DNA of 64,000 nucleotides. It comes from Micrasema longulum (lineage: Eukaryota > Arthropoda > Insecta > Trichoptera > Brachycentridae). Every line of letters starts with the position of its first letter. The stretch's first letter is position 1. This document shows, piece by piece, positions 22,456 through 32,814 of this stretch. The stretch spans positions 1 through 64,000 of the forward strand of contig JAGVSM010002993.1 of assembly GCA_022494885.1 (NCBI GenBank), given 5' to 3'. The position numbers and the translations under genes are program-made. Under the pieces are notes generated by a model that searched no databases, was not told the origin of the DNA, and saw nothing but the letters and a program-made list of their open reading frames with translations.

Positions 22456-25070
22456 CGCTAAACAATACAAGCTTACGTTATTAAAAATAAATCATGTTTC
22501 TATGCTTCTCATAATTTGATTTTTTTACTATCTTATTTGAATCAATACATTTTTTCTACGTTTTTATACGACAAAAAAATGTCTTGATAAATATTTTAGG
22601 GAACTAGATTCCATACATAACTTAATTTACTCGCTGCGTAAATGCACCTATCAAACTTGTAAGGGCGCTTCAAAATGATTTACCTGAGCTTTCTCTGAGC
22701 CTCTCATTCTATTCAAACGATCCTTCTTTAAGGAATAAAGGATCCTTGAGAGAACCTTTTGTCTCCCTTAACTAAAATAACAATTTACAAGCGAAACATA
22801 AGTGAGGGAGAGGTATTTTTTACTACACGCATAAAAATATTGCGCTAGGTACGCAATTGGATTATTTTATTTATAAATCTTTCGTTTGAAGCGGTTTTAT
22901 TTATTTTATTTGAATATAAAAAAATAATAAAACTTTTCTTGGAAGCAAAAAGTATGGAAATAGTTTTATGTTTTTTCAGTTTATTAAAAAAATAACATAA
23001 CGAATGTTTCCTCAATTTAATTCTTTGATAATTTAACGTTTCGTTTTTTTAAAATTGTTTTAATAGCAATCAGTTAGATCATAAGTTCGATGTTATTAAT
23101 TTGAACTATCGAATAAAGTATGTTTTGGTTTGAGCTAATAAACGAATAAAACCGGGTTCGAATTCCGGTGAAAATATAAAAATACTTAGAAATGTCGGTA
23201 AGTGGTTATATACAAAAATATTTAAAAACATTTAGGAAAATGTTTGACCACAAAGTTAATGCTTTAAATATAAATAATAACCTTTATTTTATGTTCAGTT
23301 TTTGTACAGAATTAAAAAAAAAAAATTACACTTCGTTAATAATTGAAATTATTCAAAAAAATACTTTTGTTCGAAAACATTTTTAAAGGATTAGTTCTTT
23401 GTGAGACCTTAGTAGTTTTTACAATAAATATTCTCATCATTGAAAAGGGGATTATTTTTTTGGTCTAATCGAAAATGGTAGCATTTAATTTAATTTTTAT
23501 CTCTGGATAAAGGTCAACCTAGCCCTGCCTTTTAATTAAGCGGGACATTTATTCAGCAGAAGATATCATACATATTTTCCTTTGTAATTAGGATTTATTA
23601 CTCAAAAAAAAAAAACATTCACGAAATTTAAATACTGTTTCATACTGTTTCCAAAATGGATTACATTAATTTTAACTGAAAACGGGAAGAGCCCACGAAT
23701 ATGAATTAGCGAACCTAAAATAAATATTATATGTGAAATACAATAGTAACCTTTATTTCCCTTGACTAATAGCACCATAATGCCATAAATCATTGCATTA
23801 AGGGGGCAAAGAATGGAATAAAAAACGCATGACAGAGTTGCTCTTAAGGCGGAAAAATAAAACAATGGGACCCTGACAAAGCCATAAAAATAATAATATG
23901 CTTGAGGGATGATTATAGGTCCATTCTAAAGAGAAAAGATGGGATAAGGAAAGGGGGTAATCATTTTTACCACGAGACCGCAATATAATAAGAACACAAT
24001 CGTGCGTTTGGCTCTTCATAAATAACTTTATTAGTAAGTTTATTCAAATATACTTTTAGCTGTAAAAAAAAACGGATGACCATATTTTACGGATTAAACC
24101 ATATTGTGAATAAATTTTCTTTTGGGCACATGATTTACAATAAAAAATTCCAGTCCAACCCAGAATAAAATTTGAAAAATGTTTCCGTGTACACGTGAAT
24201 ATTCAAAATTTTTGGGGTAGTATGAAATATCTCAAAAACGCACGCAAAAATAAATAAAAAATGATAAAAATAGTTTCATTTTAAAACCGTAAATAATGAC
24301 GTCACTCCTATTTATTACGTATTTCCGGTTTCCGCTTTAAAGCCCCCGCACCTTGTAAGGAACGTTTTGACTATAGAAAAAAAATAGTATACAGTACAGA
24401 AATATAGAGTATATGGAGTATATAAATACTTTGTTGACATTTCAACCAGAGATTATGTCACCTTTCTAAGTTTTTCTAAAGCGAAACGTAAAAACATTCG
24501 TAAAAACAACTATAACATAGAAATGAACAAATTACTATCAACTAAATAAAGTAATCAAAGCAATATTTCATAGATTCTTGTCCGTTTTGTTATTGGCTGG
24601 AGAAACACAACTTACCGCGGTCAGTGAAAGTAAGAACGCCAACCGTTTCATAACGTCACAACTGAAAAGTGACACATTGATTACAGTCGTTTGGCGCGGT
24701 ATTTGATAAATGTAACTTTAAAAAATCATATCTTTGTAAATAACGCAAAAAATATATATATAAAAATATATATTTGCTTAGTTAAATAGTACGCTAATAG
24801 AAAATAAATAAATTAGAAAACAGTGGAGTTCCTCATTTTGACAAGTTTTAAAACCATTATGAGATAATAGAAACACTTTATTGTCAGACTCGTTTTATTT
24901 TGTGAGTATTTATTTGTTTAATTATTTATTTTACAGAAATAATAAAGTATGTATATATGTACGTTGTGAATATAGTTTAAGATTAAATGTTCTTATTAAG
25001 TACAAGAAATCGTTTTAAATCCATTTTTTTTATTTGATTTATAAATGTCTATCAGTATTATTCCACTATA
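22456..25070. other. No gene recognised over 2.6 kb
   Basis: Longest featureless stretch of the window. It includes low-complexity AT DNA, a slightly GC-richer area at 23660-24010 with overlapping short frames of unrelated sequence, and a patch at 24300-24370 (TATTTCCGGTTTCCGC). The open frames do not resemble any family I know and overlap one another in different frames. Confidence 0.45.
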
Positions 25071-25072
25071 GA

Positions 25073-25145
25073 GCAGGCGCCGGCAACCTATGACCCACGG
25101 GTCACTAAGTGACCCATTTGTTATTTTCAAGTGACCCATTTGAAT
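25073..25145 (+). mobile_element. hAT-like transposon end
   Basis: CAGGCGCCGGCAACCTATGA then CCCACGGGTCACTAAGTGAC resembles the CAG.GGTCGGCAACC / GGCCCGCGGGTCA wording at the ends of many hAT-superfamily elements. The matching opposite end was not found within the window and the following sequence has no recognisable transposase, so only one terminus can be called. Confidence 0.4.
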
Positions 25146-25955
25146 TCCATAAATAAATTGAAACCATACTAATATCGTTAGAATAAAATTCTTTTTTTTT
25201 AAACTATATTAATACATACATACTAAATATTTTAACATTAGTTTGAAAAAATATATTTTCTGCTATTTTGTCCGCGTCTAGTTTAATTAAAAAATATATG
25301 GTCGAATTTGCGAAGGTTAAAGATAAAACGTATACAAACACTCTGCAATTGTTCCAACTTATCAAGCAGTTCAGAATAAGCATCTGGATAACATACAATC
25401 AAGGAGTGGAAGACGTAAGCTCAGGACTAATGTTTGCTTAACATTAATAGGCAAGAAATTCTGGTAATCGAAAATCTTTTAAGTGACTGTTGACTGCTTG
25501 TGTTTTTTTCTGCAATGCTGTATATTCGCAATATTTTTAGTCTATGTTTTGTTATTTTTTCTGTTTTTTGGTTTATATTATTTTTATTTTATTAACAAAA
25601 ACGGCAAATCTGCTTTTAACAAAAAAATAATATTTAGTATTTGGCTAAATATTTAAAAAAAAAAAAAACATAAATTTCCGTTAACCCAAGATTTGTGAAA
25701 AAAATTAAACCAAAAATTATACAAGATTTATAAAAAAATTCAATAATCTAAAAACTATACAACATATTCAGTAAAAAGTTGAAATAATTTAAGAAGAAAT
25801 GTCAAACACAAATTAAATAATAATATATTTTAAAGTAATATAACAAGAAAATCGTAAGTACTGTTTCATACAGCTGAGCAAAGTAAACAAAAAGTTGTTT
25901 TTATTATGAAATGTATAAATAAATAAATATAATTACCATTCACCATTTAAATTTA
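25146..25955. other. No gene recognised
   Basis: AT-rich with long A and T runs; may be the remains of the interior of the hAT-like element, but nothing confirms this. Confidence 0.35.
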
Positions 25956-25959
25956 TTTC

Positions 25960-26255
25960 AACAGAGAGGGAAAACATTTTTGAGAAGGGGATATGGAAGT
26001 CTAGGCATTTACAGGGCTTATGACCTGTCATTGGCTGGTTTAAGTAGTCACTTTACACACTGTATAACATTCACGATTCTGCCTATGTTTGAAAATCCAC
26101 ATTTCCTCAACTCTTCCATCTTTTGACTTTTGTGAAGTAAAAGAGGTGAAACCTTTATCATGTGGGTGAAATATGAATACATCATCCCTAGGGAGGAAAG
26201 CTAGCCAGTCTGCAAGCATTTGGACATACTCAAACATTGTTGGACCATTCACCAT
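25960..26255 (+). repeat. Family A repeat
   Basis: A plus-strand unit from CAACAGAGAGGGAAAACATT through GTCTAGGCATTTACAGGGCT, TATGACCTGTCATTGGCTGG and GTGAAGTAAAAGAGGTGAAA. It is closed at 26200-26245 by an inverted end motif (GCATTTGGACATACTCAAAC). The segment between the body and the end motif is deleted compared with 17690-18020. Confidence 0.8.
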
Positions 26256-26269
26256 CTTTAAAAAAATTC

Positions 26270-26640
26270 AAAAGGTTTGTTCTCTAGGAACAAAACTCTA
26301 TACTAAATATATCCGATACGTGGGAACAACTATTGCCGAGTTCATGAAGTCTGTTTAATACGACATTAAAAGTATACACTGTCCGTAAATTGTTGCTACA
26401 AAACGCTGGCACCTGTCTAGTTACTCTCCCAGGCACCCTAAAGTTGATGAGAGATAACAGTTCAGGGCAATCCCATATTGAATTTATAATTTTGAATAGG
26501 TTTAAAAGGTCTTTAATATTTCTTCTATCGTTAAATTTTAATAAATTTAATGTTTTATGCTTATTAAATGGAAAGAAAGTTAAAAACTTATGGTCTACGA
26601 TTGCCGGCGCCATTTTAAAATAACAACTCGGTACATCGTG
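26270..26640 (-). pseudogene. LINE ORF2 C-terminal region
   Basis: The minus strand stays open for 109 codons and includes RRNIKDLLNLFKIINSIWDC, PELLSLINFRVPGR and ELGNSC...DIFS. The RR..DL.FL.K..NG..DCPELLS.INF.VP.R block followed by a short tail ending in DIF is the region after the reverse transcriptase in Jockey/CR1-type LINE proteins. The RT domain is absent. The frame is unusually intact for this window. It abuts the family A copy at its 3' side. Confidence 0.8.
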
Positions 26641-27784
26641 AAAATTAATATTTTAAAATGCGCTTTTTATTTTCTCCATTGTGGTGTTGGTGAATTTTCC
26701 GCAGTTAAAACTAAAATAAAAATCTAGGTTCCGCATTATCGCTTTATGTGCCATTCCGTGGCAGTTTAGTGGGAAAAGTTTCACCCATCCCAAGCAAAGC
26801 CTTCTCGGATGTGTAATTTGGATTTGTACAAAAAAGTATGGAACATAGACAGGAAGGGTACTTCAATCCTTCGCGAGGGGAAGTTTGATATTTATTGTTC
26901 CGTATTTATATTAATGCGAAAGAGTTTCGCTGTAGTTATCTTACGAGCGTATTCCGAATCTTCTTTCTTGAGCAAATGGGGCGTTTTTGTGTGTGAAATT
27001 ATTACTATTCACGATGTTTTATTTTAAGCAAAATAATGTGTCTATATCAATGGGTTCTAAAACATGCAAAATATCAATATTTATTTTATCTATCTATTTA
27101 TGCTTTGTTAAGTAAGTTCATTACATCTAAAGAACTAATGTAAAGTTCTAATAATATTATTTTTTTTTTATCAAAATTTCTCCATAACATATTTTTCAAA
27201 TTAATTTTAAACATTTCGATTTTGTCTCATTGTTCAGCTTTAATCCCGTGTACAATGAATTTTGAGATTCTGTTTTTCTCCTCATTTGTAATCTTATCAT
27301 TTTTTTGGTATGGTAATGGTAATCTTTTCTAATTCTAATTGGTAATCTAATTGGTAATATTATCTTGTTGCATATATGTACGACACTATTGGTTGAATTT
27401 TATTATTGTTTTAATTTTATTCATCCCCTTAATTATTTAATGAATAAAAATTGCCACATTGTAATTAATTGGTTGCTTTACTGTGAGCAAGCAAATTTAT
27501 TTGTTCATGATTTCTATATAAGAATAGATATTTCTTTTGAGTGTAATTCTCATCGCCTTATTTTGAAGAATTTGTATATTTTTAATTTCTCCTTCATTAC
27601 ATAAAAAAATAATGGAAGAACAGCAATTTATGTGTGTTATTTATTTTCTCATGTCCTAGAAGATATTTTTTAAATTCAATGTTAATATGACTAAAGGTAA
27701 ACATTTTCTTTGCAACTTTCAGTTAGTGTATTGTTTCCAAATAGTGTATGGCCGACTGTTAAACTGGCACCGTAGATTTATTTC
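26641..27784. other. No gene recognised; GC-richer patch 26690-26960
   Basis: The patch 26690-26960 is moderately GC-rich (GTGCCATTCCGTGGCAG, CGAAAGAGTTTCGCTG) without recognised coding or repeats; a conserved non-coding role is possible. The remainder is AT-rich. Confidence 0.35.
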
Positions 27785-28105
27785 GCGGCCTCCGTAGTGG
27801 TTAAGACACTCGACTCACCCACGGAAGGTTCAGGGTTCGATTCCCTGTGAGAACACAAAAATTAAATGTGATAACATTTTTTTTTTGCACCACAACAGGC
27901 CAGGTAGCCTAATTACAGTGGTGAATTACATCACAAAGCACCCAGGCTTGAGAAAAATCACATTTTAATTTTTGTGTTCTCACCGCGAATCGAACCCGGA
28001 ACCTTCCGCGCGTGAATCAAATTGTTCTCAAGCCTGGGTATTCTACGTTGTGATTCACCACTGTTATTGGGCTTCAAGGCTTGTTGTGGTGAAAAAAAAA
28101 TCTAT
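27785..28105 (+). mobile_element. SINE2 copy, split by a nested SINE2
   Basis: The plus-strand head (GCGGCCTCCGTAGTGGTTAA, then GGTTCAGGGTTCGATTCCCT) carries a tRNA-type A box (TAGTGGTTAAGA) and a perfect B box (GGTTCGATTCC). It ends with the linker AAATGTGAT at 27872. The matching plus-strand body (CTCAAGCCTGGGTATTCTAC, CACCACTGTTATTGGGC, GCTTGTTGTGGTG plus an A run) resumes at about 28022. Joining the two gives the head-linker-body order of other SINE2 copies. The B box and A box suggest a tRNA-derived, pol III-transcribed SINE. Confidence 0.8.
27877..28020 (-). mobile_element. SINE2 inserted into another SINE2, opposite orientation
   Basis: Read on the minus strand from 28020: TTGATTCACGCGCGGAAGG, GGGTTCGATTCGCGGTGAG, linker, CTCAAGCCTGGGTGCTTTGT, CACCACTGTAATTAGGC and GCCTGTTGTGGTG, ending in an A run (the T run 27877-27886). 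It is truncated at its 5' head. The insertion point is inside the linker of the outer copy. A clear target duplication was not found. Confidence 0.75.
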
Positions 28106-28420
28106 ATATATAAAATAAAAATGATAAAAATAAAGTAAGAATATTCAATAATGACACGAAAGTAAAAATAAAGATTTTTCTCAATTGTCCCGGATGTTGT
28201 GTTGATTTTTTTATTACAACTTTCCATGTCACCTGCTTCACACTTGCTAAGAAATAGATTGACACATCTTATATAAACCAACTCCATACTGCTTTGAAGA
28301 TTAAGAATGAGTTTTTTTAAATTTGGTATTTTGTTTTAACTGCATACATATATACCCTGGCTCCAAACGGATGACGAATACAGTTATGTGTGTAAAATGG
28401 GGTTAAAATCTTGAATATGG
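28106..28420. other. No gene recognised
   Basis: AT-rich spacer; short overlapping frames without recognisable similarity. Confidence 0.4.
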
Positions 28421-28424
28421 AAAT

Positions 28425-28500
28425 CAGACGTGTGCGGTGGTCCATTCTCTCTGCTAACCTTTACGGGGAAATGGCGTGATGGTAGAAGTAATAGTCGAAG
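28425..28500 (+). mobile_element. RTE-like LINE 3' end only
   Basis: GTGCGGTGGTCCATTCTCTC, then GGGGAAATGGCGTGATGGTA and GAAGTAATAG is the 3' end of the RTE-like family seen at 40780-40850. It ends in the same GTA-type tail. No coding sequence is left. Confidence 0.8.
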
Positions 28501-28634
28501 TAGTTTAGAATCTATTATGACCTCAAAGTATTTTATTGAAATAAATTTTTCTAAATGTTCACAATTGCACAAAGTATTTGATATACACGGATGGATCTTG
28601 AGTGAGAAATTTTCAGGTTCTGTTTTTTTTATTG

Positions 28635-28900
28635 GTCGGCCCCGCGGTGCAATGGTCAGCACGGTTGCCTACTACGCAAGAGGTCTCAAGTTCGATTCCC
28701 AACATGGTTGATATAAAACATTTATTTTAAAGGGTGTTTTAAAATGAAATATTTCGTGGTCCCTAGACTGGTACCTAAAGCATAAGACTGATCATCTTAC
28801 CTTTCTGTAACAAAAATGATCAAAATACGCTGTAATCGGTGTATCGATGCAGTGCTCTATGTACCATTAGGTGTGGACAGGGAATGATGATGATGATAAA
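28635..28900 (+). mobile_element. SINE1, full-length copy with GATGAT tail
   Basis: The tRNA-like head (GGCCCCGCGGTGCAATGGTC, then AGGTCTCAAGTTCGATTCCC) has A-box-like CAATGGTCAGCACGG and a B box over AGTTCGATTCC. The body contains ATGAAATATTTCGTGGTCCC, ACTGGTACCTAAAGCATAAG and CTGATCATCTTACC. The 3' end has GGTGTATCGATGCAGTGCTC then ACCATTAGGTGTGG and a GAATGATGATGATGAT tail. Other SINE1 copies match this layout. The head indicates pol III transcription from the plus strand. Confidence 0.9.
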
Positions 28901-29340
28901 GTTTATTATACTACGTATATTATTGTACAGTTAACACATTCTACGTTTAATTCAGTTAATAACTCTCAACATATAATTCAGCTTTATACCATGAATATTC
29001 CTTTATTAATTTACGAATTTCTTTTTTTCGGAAACAGGTTGTAACACTTGAAAAAACTTAGTTATTAACATAAAAGAAAAGAAACCGCCCTCGCGAGCCT
29101 TTTACAATTCTTTCTCTTAATGTGGCTGAAAGAATAGATACTCCCACTCGGAGCTCTGTAAGGGTTGGGTAAAGATGAAAGAAAAAACAGGGTGCGATAA
29201 AAATATCGACACTTGAGTGCCGGTTATTTAAAGGGGTTTGATTATAAATTTATTTTTGGCTTATTTTTTACGTCTCACCAAAATGAATCAATATAATTTA
29301 ACGAGAAAATTATTTGTAAAAACGTTTCATTTTTCATACA
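28901..29340. other. No gene recognised
   Basis: AT-rich; a patch at 29080-29180 is slightly GC-richer. No coding or repeat assignment. Confidence 0.4.
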
Positions 29341-29344
29341 CAAA

Positions 29345-29735
29345 TATCATCATCACCCCTTTTTCCATACCCAATGGTGCATAGGGCACTCCATTTTTAA
29401 ACCAAATGCAGTGTAGTTCAATAATCTGGTACATGAAGGTAACGTGACAAGCCTTACGCTTCAGATGCCTGGCCAAAAAAAATGGATGAAAACAGTTTCA
29501 GCAACAATATTATGTATCTTTTTTGGGTGATACCGTGTATGTTGGATTTGATCCGACGTTTCGGCTACCATTGCAGGAGCCATCTTTAGGGAAAACTGTT
29601 TCAGTTCACCCAAAAAAGATACATAATATTGATAACAGTGACCGTGAAAACCTTCGCACCTTGTTTCAGCAACCTTTAAAATAAGTATTGTTTGTCCACT
29701 TAGAACCATAAAAATGGTAGGTGAACGCGTCAGCC
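29345..29735 (-). mobile_element. SINE1 interrupted by a 157-bp insertion
   Basis: The minus-strand SINE1 tail and 3' end (ATCATCATCACCCC, AATGGTGCATAGGGCACTCC) and body (AAGGTAACGTGACAAGCCTT then ACGCTTCAGATGCC) run to 29505. The body resumes at 29663 (CAACCTTTAAAATAAG) and ends in a head (AATGGTAGGTGAACGCGTCA then GCCACTGCAC). The 11-bp sequence GTTTCAGCAAC occurs on both sides of the insert (29495-29505 and 29663-29673) as a target duplication. Confidence 0.75.
29506..29662 (-). mobile_element. 157-bp insert with hammerhead-like core inside a 26-bp perfect inverted repeat
   Basis: Perfect 26-nt inverted arms lie at 29505-29530 and 29606-29631. Between them, on the minus strand (29589 to 29552), the sequence reads CTAAAGATGGCTCC, a loop, GGTAGCC, then GAAACGTCGG. 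This is a hammerhead-type layout: CTRAAGA (consensus CUGANGA with one change), stem II GGCTCC/GGTAGCC (imperfect), then GAAAC. The same kind of core is seen at the Penelope-type ends of this window. Whether the insert is a Penelope terminal piece or a small ribozyme-bearing retroelement is open. Confidence 0.55.
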
Positions 29736-29874
29736 ACTGCACAAAGAAAAAAAAATTAAATACCAACAATTTTAAACAGAAAAAAATAAATAAAAGATAT
29801 TGTTTACTTCCACTTTAATCAATTCAAGTCAAAATAGGTTTATGAAAGTAATTCAATTTATATTATTTATAAAG

Positions 29875-30190
29875 ATATTATAACGTAGATGAAGAACATG
29901 TTAGAGAGGGGAATATAGAAGTCTAAGTTTTAGTGGCCACTTTACAAACTGTGTAACATTCATCGTTCTGCCTATATTTGAACATCTTTATTCCATCAAT
30001 TCTTCCATCTGTTGATGTTAGTGAAGTTAAAGTCTGATTGAAATATTCCATTTATATACTTCGCAATGCCGGAAAACATTTTCAATTTCTGTATTTCTTC
30101 TTGGAACAGAAATATCTGTACGAGAATATTTTGAATTTGTCCAGATTTTTGCAGACATTAGACTTAATTCAACTCCCTGGGGAGCTGTTT
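29875..30190 (+). repeat. Family A repeat, nearly complete unit
   Basis: Runs from ATAACGTAGATGAAGAACAT through GTGGCCACTTTACAAACTGT, CATCAATTCTTCCATCTGTT and TTCTTCTTGGAACAG to the end motif (ATATTTTGAATTTGTCCAGA) and TTCAACTCCCTGGGGAGCTG. Part of the early body (the TATGACCTGTC segment) is missing. AATTCAATT occurs on both outer sides (about 29850 and 30196), a possible but weak target duplication. Confidence 0.8.
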
Positions 30191-30224
30191 TTTTAATTCA
30201 ATTAAAATATGAAAATATTAGCGT

Positions 30225-30392
30225 TCTCATTATTAACCCAAATATTTTAATTCCAGTGGCCATTTTAAACGAGTTTTAAATAACTCACTATTAGAAAATG
30301 GAAATCAAGTTGAGGGAGAGTGGGGTTAGATCCTCGGACCTCTGATCCGTGAGTCCGCAACACCAGCCTCGGGACCACAACCCGATGTTAAT
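30225..30392 (-). mobile_element. SINE3 copy
   Basis: On the minus strand the head reads TCGGGTTGTGGTCCCGAGGC, then CGGACTCACGGATC and GGTCCGAGGATCTAACCC, with tRNA-like A and B boxes (B box degraded). The 3' part reads CTAATAGTGAGTTATTTAAA, then ACTCGTTTAAAATGG. It matches the copy at 57775-57935 throughout. Confidence 0.75.
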
Positions 30393-30547
30393 ATTAAAAT
30401 ATTACAAAAGAGATGAAGAACATGTATTTTTTCCCTTCTCTAACATGTTCTTCGTCTCTGTTGTAATATGTTAGTATTAACAACTTCCTATGGGGTTGAA
30501 TCCAGTTCTCGTGTACAAAAATGTAGGTTAAACTAAAAATATTGTTG
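30393..30547. repeat. Family A fold-back between two SINE3 pieces
   Basis: Plus arm AATATTACAAAAGAGATGAA then GAACATG and minus arm CATGTTCTTCGTCTCTGTTG then TAATATGTTAGTATT meet around a 19-bp T-rich loop. The minus unit then jumps to its 3' end (GGGGTTGAATCCAGTTCTCG, then TACAAAAATGTAGG). Both arms are unit starts, so two units are joined head to head. Confidence 0.75.
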
Positions 30548-30605
30548 CAGTAATGAGTTATTTACAACCCGTTAAAAATGATAAATATATAATATTTGGG
30601 TAAAT
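30548..30605 (+). mobile_element. SINE3 3' end
   Basis: TAATGAGTTATTTACAACCC then GTTAAAAATG and ATATTTGGGT is the inverted counterpart of the SINE3 3' region at 30225-30275. The two SINE3 pieces therefore flank the family A fold-back in opposite orientations. Confidence 0.65.
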
Positions 30606-30804
30606 TATTAAAACGCAAATATTTCGTAAAAAAAATCATTAAAACGCAAAATATGTGATATTTTTTTGAATTTATTTTTCAAAAATATTATTAAAAGAAC
30701 TCGTCAGTAGGTTCTTATAAATTGCAAAGAATATTCACACTTATTCTACATAAACAATAATTTTACTTGAAAAACATTTCATATTACATTATCAAAAATT
30801 AAAA

Positions 30805-31260
30805 ACTATCATTGATACAAAAAACTTTTTTCTATTAACCATAATTTGAGCAAACGTCTCACTCCTGTACTTAACTCAGTATTTTTAATATTGTTTGGTA
30901 ACATGTTAAATATTTTAGGTATACTGTATTGCAGTGTCCTTTTGCCATATTTATTGCAATATCTAGGAACAGCTAGTTCTAGTACAGCCATACTAGTAAA
31001 CCTGGTGTTGTAATCATGTACCAACTTGTGTTTATATTCGGAGTGCGACGCATGCTGATAAATTAATTTGTACCAAAGAAGGGCCCTAACAAATAATTTA
31101 TTTACAGATTTATACATCAATGATATTGACATATTGTGTCTATATAAATCATTAACATCAACAGTCAGTCCAGGAACACTTAAACATAATGGAGTTTTAA
31201 ATCACCTTATATTTACGATATGCTGAACGTGTGTTTAATTGATTGAAAAGTTCTTTTAAT
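30805..31260 (-). pseudogene. Jockey-like LINE, C-terminal end of ORF2
   Basis: A 107-codon minus-strand frame plus upstream sequence reads SLMYKSVNKLFVRALLWYKL, HDYNTRF, LELAVPRYCNKYGKRTLQYS and IPKIFNMLPNNIKN. The final blocks (YNTR..., P......GKR...Y..PKIFN.LP..IK) are the characteristic C-terminus of one group of Jockey/I-type LINE proteins. There is no reverse transcriptase domain (5' truncation). The frame itself is intact to its stop at about 30809. Confidence 0.8.
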
Positions 31261-31700
31261 CTTTATTTTCGTGATGTTGTTCTAAATAATGAAAAAGTTT
31301 TTGCGAATTTTTATACAAAAGAGATCATTATTTATCCACGATAACATACGATAAACAAGCAAAACGCATCGCTTGTTTACTTCGCTTGTTTGAAAAAACT
31401 CTTGTGAAATGTATTGAAAATGATGTATATTCATTTCATGATAATATGTGCAAAAACGGATTCATGCTTTTCCTAAAAAAATATTATATTTTATTTATAA
31501 AATAGACAACATGATAAACTTCTGTAAAATGGTTAAGTTATACGTTATGCCTACGTATACAAATAAATATAGTCAATAGAAGAACACATCATACCTCAAA
31601 TGTTCAGTATGATCGAATGATATAAAAAGTTGACCAGAGTTAAAACAATGTCGTACATGCTACTAAGTTGGTACGGACAAAGAACTTTTCTAGGCTGAAC
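31261..31700. other. No gene recognised
   Basis: AT-rich, no coding or repeat assignment. Confidence 0.4.
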
Positions 31701-31704
31701 TTGT

Positions 31705-31880
31705 CATTTGCTTTTTGCATCTAATGGTGCATAGGGCATTGCATTGGTACACCAATTATTCTTATGTAAGAACACTCTTTTGAAATAAATATTTTGTATA
31801 TACCATGTCGGGAATCCAACCCGAGACCTCTTGCATGGTAGGCTAACGCGCTGACTATTACACCACAATTCCGACAAATA
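31705..31880 (-). mobile_element. SINE1, internally deleted
   Basis: The 3' end (TGCATCTAATGGTGCATAGG, GCATTGCATTGGTACACCAA) is joined to the late linker (ACACTCTTTTGAAATAAATA) and head (CATGTCGGGAATCCAACCCG then AGACCTCTTGCATGGTAGGC). The central GATCAGTCTTACG body segment is missing. Confidence 0.85.
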
Positions 31881-32810
31881 TTCGTAACTCTATAGTAATC
31901 AGAAAATTCAGAGTTTTTTTTATTTGTTAAGAAAACTACCAAAATAAACCAATTAAAAAAAATATGTTTCATGATATATAGTATATTCATAGAATTAAGA
32001 ATATTCTAGAAGGAGCGTAAATTCATATTTGAATACACGGGACTGTGTCTAAAACCCACTTTACTCCACTTTTGCCACGCGCATGCATGCAGTCGACGCG
32101 TTATCCAAATCGCAAATAATCGCTTTAATATAATCATAATATAACAAGTAAGATTATTACATTTTAAAAAATAGGCGATTTGTTCATTTCCCCAAAATTT
32201 TATTGTACACTCGGAAACATTGATTAACAACAAAGTATATAAGTAAAGGGTCATTTAATAAGCGTAATTTAATTAATGAACTTTGAACTTTGAAAAAAAA
32301 ATGTTTTACATGAAACTGATATTTTTATGTAATGTTTAATAATATTTGAAGTTTTAAATGTCTACCACCAGAGTTTGGGTTTTAATTTCCTAATATTTAT
32401 TTTTATTAACAAATCTTATACCAAAAGAGTGTCATAATAACATCACTTGTAGATCAGTCTACCACTCAGCTTTTTCAAATGCAATAAGCTTATAATTTTT
32501 AAAATTACATATTTTATTCGTTTAGCAACAAGTAAATCAATACAAATTATGGGCCTTTTAAAAGGTTTTAAGCAATTCTTCGGGAATTACAAATATTTAT
32601 TTCGCAATATTTAAGACCACGGTTTAGTTTTGAATAGCAATATTCAATCCATCAACAAGTATTGTTATAAACATTTCATTTAGGTGCAAAGTTAAATAAA
32701 TTACACAAATATAGAACAATGTATTTTTTTACTTATTTTAATACCAGTCAAATTAATCATGAATTATTCTAGTATTTCAAAAAGTTTGTTACCTCCATGA
32801 AGATCAAAAC
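31881..32810. other. No gene recognised
   Basis: AT-rich; short frames only and no recognised repeats. A small GC-richer patch at 32040-32110. Confidence 0.4.
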
Positions 32811-32814
32811 TTTT

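Noticed and set aside
27785..27860. Possible functional tRNA gene with a perfect B box
   Set aside because: No acceptor stem pairing was seen, and the same head occurs in other SINE2 copies with linker and body; it is a SINE head.
28625..28710. Possible tRNA gene at the SINE1 head
   Set aside because: The same head recurs many times attached to the SINE1 body and tail, and the stems are not complete.
29461..29769. 102-codon minus-strand open frame
   Set aside because: Runs across the SINE1 and its inserted hammerhead-like segment; neither is protein coding.
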